Part shown: in pieces, positions 20,705-22,396 of the stretch
How the letters are laid out: every line of letters begins with the position of its first letter
How positions within the stretch are numbered: position 1 is the stretch's first letter
From: Apostichopus parvimensis
Lineage: Eukaryota; Echinodermata; Holothuroidea; Aspidochirotida; Stichopodidae
Direction of reading: 5' to 3'
Assembly (NCBI GenBank): GCA_000934455.1
Contig: KN887349.1
Location: forward strand, 1 to 22,396
DNA length: 22,396 bases
Position numbers and translations under genes: made by a program
The notes under the pieces: model-generated
Told to the model about the DNA's origin: nothing
The model's database searches: none
What the model saw: only the letters and a program-made list of their open reading frames with translations

Positions 20705-21685
20705 GTCAGTTTATTGACATTGCTTCCATTCATATTAATATTATCAACCTCACTGTACCATGTTTGAAATAACTGGGTAACATTTAAGCAAAGACCCTGT
20801 GATCACCTCCTTCTAGTTTACCTCCTTAAGTCCCACAGATCTAGACTAAATGTCCAAGATCAATCTCTCCACTTCCCCCACCTACCCCCAAAAAATTGTT
20901 TGGATTTATAGCAGATTTAATGACCATTTGTACCTGAGACAAGTCTTAAGACTTCTCTAATTTTAAAACAGAAAAAAATGAGATAAACCTAGATCATGTC
21001 TACTGGAAGGGTTTCTGATGCAAATGAGACTTTGCACATTAAAAGATGTAAAGAGGATTGTAGTTGTGTGTCAGGTAGTGGAAGTGTGGGCAGGGGGAGA
21101 GGGAGGGGAGGGGATTGTGCAGTTGTCTTTCCATGATCTTTGAGGTGAATGGGTGACATATTTAATCCCAAAAGCATAGAGCCATACAAATATGAAAAAA
21201 CATGCAACATAGAATAGAGAAAAATCCTTTACTCCACCAACCCCCCCCCCCCCAACATTTCTTCATAGTATTCATGATTAGCATGACAGAGCAATGGGCA
21301 ATGTTTTAAATAGTAACATGAAGAAAAGAAAAATATATCCTGTTTGCTACAATACACTGCATATGAGAAATCACTCATAATTTTGTAGCAGCTGTAATTC
21401 TTGTAATCTTTAAAGCGCTGTTCCTATAATCAGCTGATTTGTTTCCTGTTCAAAAAGGTTAATAAGCACAAACATAGGTTAAATACCACAAATCCAGGAA
21501 GTACTGAAATGATTGTAGGACCTTCCCAGTCATTCCTGATGATTTCTTCGTAATGACTGAAACAATCAACCACAATTAGGCATAAATCCTGCTGATTGCC
21601 AGTATCATTTGCTGTTATCAATTGTTATGTTGTTTAGGACAAGAAATGAGTCCGTTGTGACCTTAGTTCTTTTTCAAGTTGCCTT
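20705..21685 (+). other. Intron 11, non-satellite part
   Basis: Starts with donor GTCAGT. No further spectraplakin exon is visible. It contains a G-run cluster at 21088-21113 (five runs of three or more G, quadruplex-capable) and a C13 homopolymer at 21241-21253. Confidence 0.8.
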
Positions 21686-22396
21686 GGAACTCTCTAGATT
21701 TTACATAGTTAGAAAGCTTGAACTCTCTAGATTTTACATAGTTAGAAAGCTGGAACTCTCTATATTTTACATAGTTAGAAAGCTGGCACTCTCTACATTT
21801 ACATAGTTAGAAAACTGGAACTCTCTATATTTTACATAGTTAGAATGCTGGAACTCTATATTTTACATAGTTAGAAAGCTGGAACTCTCTAGATTTTACA
21901 TAGTTAGAAAGCTTGAACTCTCTAGATTTTACATAGCTAGAAAGCTGGAACTCTCTATATTTTACATAGTTAGAAAGCTGGCACTCTCTACATTTACATA
22001 GTTAGAAAACTGGAACTCTCTATATTTTACATAGTTAGAATGCTGGAACCCTCTAGATTTTACATAGCTAGAAAGCTGGAATTTCTAGATTTTACATAGT
22101 TAGAAAGCTAGAACCCTCTAGATTTACATAGTTAGAAAGCTGGAACTATCTATATTTTACTTAGCTAGAAAGCTGGAACTCTCTACATTTACATAGTTAG
22201 AAAACTGGAACTCTATATTTTACATAGTTAGAATGCTGGAACTCTATATTTTACATAGTTAGAAAGCTGGAACTCTCTAGATTTTACATAGTTAGAATGC
22301 TAGAACTCTCTAGATTTTACATAGCTAGAAGGCTGGAACTCTCTATATTTTACATAGTTAGAAAGCTGGCACTCTCTACATTTACATAGTTAGAAA
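21686..22396. repeat. 33-bp satellite in hexameric higher-order repeats, truncated by window end
   Basis: Twenty-two head-to-tail monomers of 31-33 bp, each built on GGAACTCTCTAG, TTTTACATAGTTAG and AAAGCT. Diagnostic variants recur every sixth monomer, giving hexamers starting at 21686, 21881, 22078 and 22269 (195, 197 and 191 bp, last one incomplete). Class 3 (TCTATATTTT) starts at 21752, 21947, 22142 and 22335. Class 4 (TCTACATTTA, ending AAAACT, 32 bp) starts at 21785, 21980, 22175 and 22368. Class 5 (ending AATGCT) starts at 21817, 22012 and 22207. The array lies in intron 11 if the gene continues past the window. Confidence 0.97.

Noticed and set aside
21609-21806. Open frame giving an 11-residue repeat peptide over the 33-bp satellite
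   Set aside because: 33 is divisible by three, so some monomers stay in frame by arithmetic; the 31- and 32-bp monomers break the frame and there is no splice or start support.
21686-22396. CRISPR-like array
   Set aside because: Repeats are head-to-tail with no unique spacers, and the context is a eukaryotic intron.

Overview
The window is animal nuclear DNA: an internal segment of one large, intron-rich gene on the + strand. Eleven exons (about 3449-20704) join through GT-AG introns into one uninterrupted frame of about 830 codons. The product is a chain of spectrin repeats, colinear with the rod of the spectraplakins (vertebrate MACF1 and dystonin, fly Short stop, worm VAB-10). The last exons give the clearest family match (for example SLLSWISDTEAMVKNQ, followed by KAQMSEQQ). 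Neither end of the protein is present: the actin-binding and plakin modules lie upstream, and the rest of the rod with the EF-hand/GAR microtubule-binding tail lies downstream. Fairly short introns, AT-rich non-coding DNA with long G/C homopolymers and many minisatellites suggest a marine invertebrate, perhaps an echinoderm. That assignment is a guess; the gene family is not.

Layout: 1-3448 is upstream non-coding sequence, read as part of a preceding intron. It contains a 665-bp element with perfect 19-bp terminal inverted repeats at TTAA (629-1293), whose centre carries two adjacent hairpins. It also has a perfect 40-bp tandem duplication and a possible but unproven micro-exon near 3006-3058. 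Exon 1 is at 3449-3648. A 7-kb intron follows (3649-10666), holding G-rich tracts, an 18-bp G-rich minisatellite, long C and G homopolymers and an RFX X-box-like palindrome. Exons 2-11 are compact (10667-20704). Intron 9 contains a roughly 100-bp minisatellite. From 21686 to the window end runs a 33-bp satellite organised into hexameric higher-order repeats of about 195 bp.

There is no second gene, no recognisable RNA gene, no CRISPR array and no prokaryotic signal. The coding content is ordinary conserved cytoskeletal rod. The unusual material is the repeat architecture in the non-coding DNA: the TTAA element with a central double hairpin and the nested satellite. A secondary observation is that three consecutive spectrin repeats lack the hallmark helix-A tryptophan, as the vertebrate homologue appears to do.
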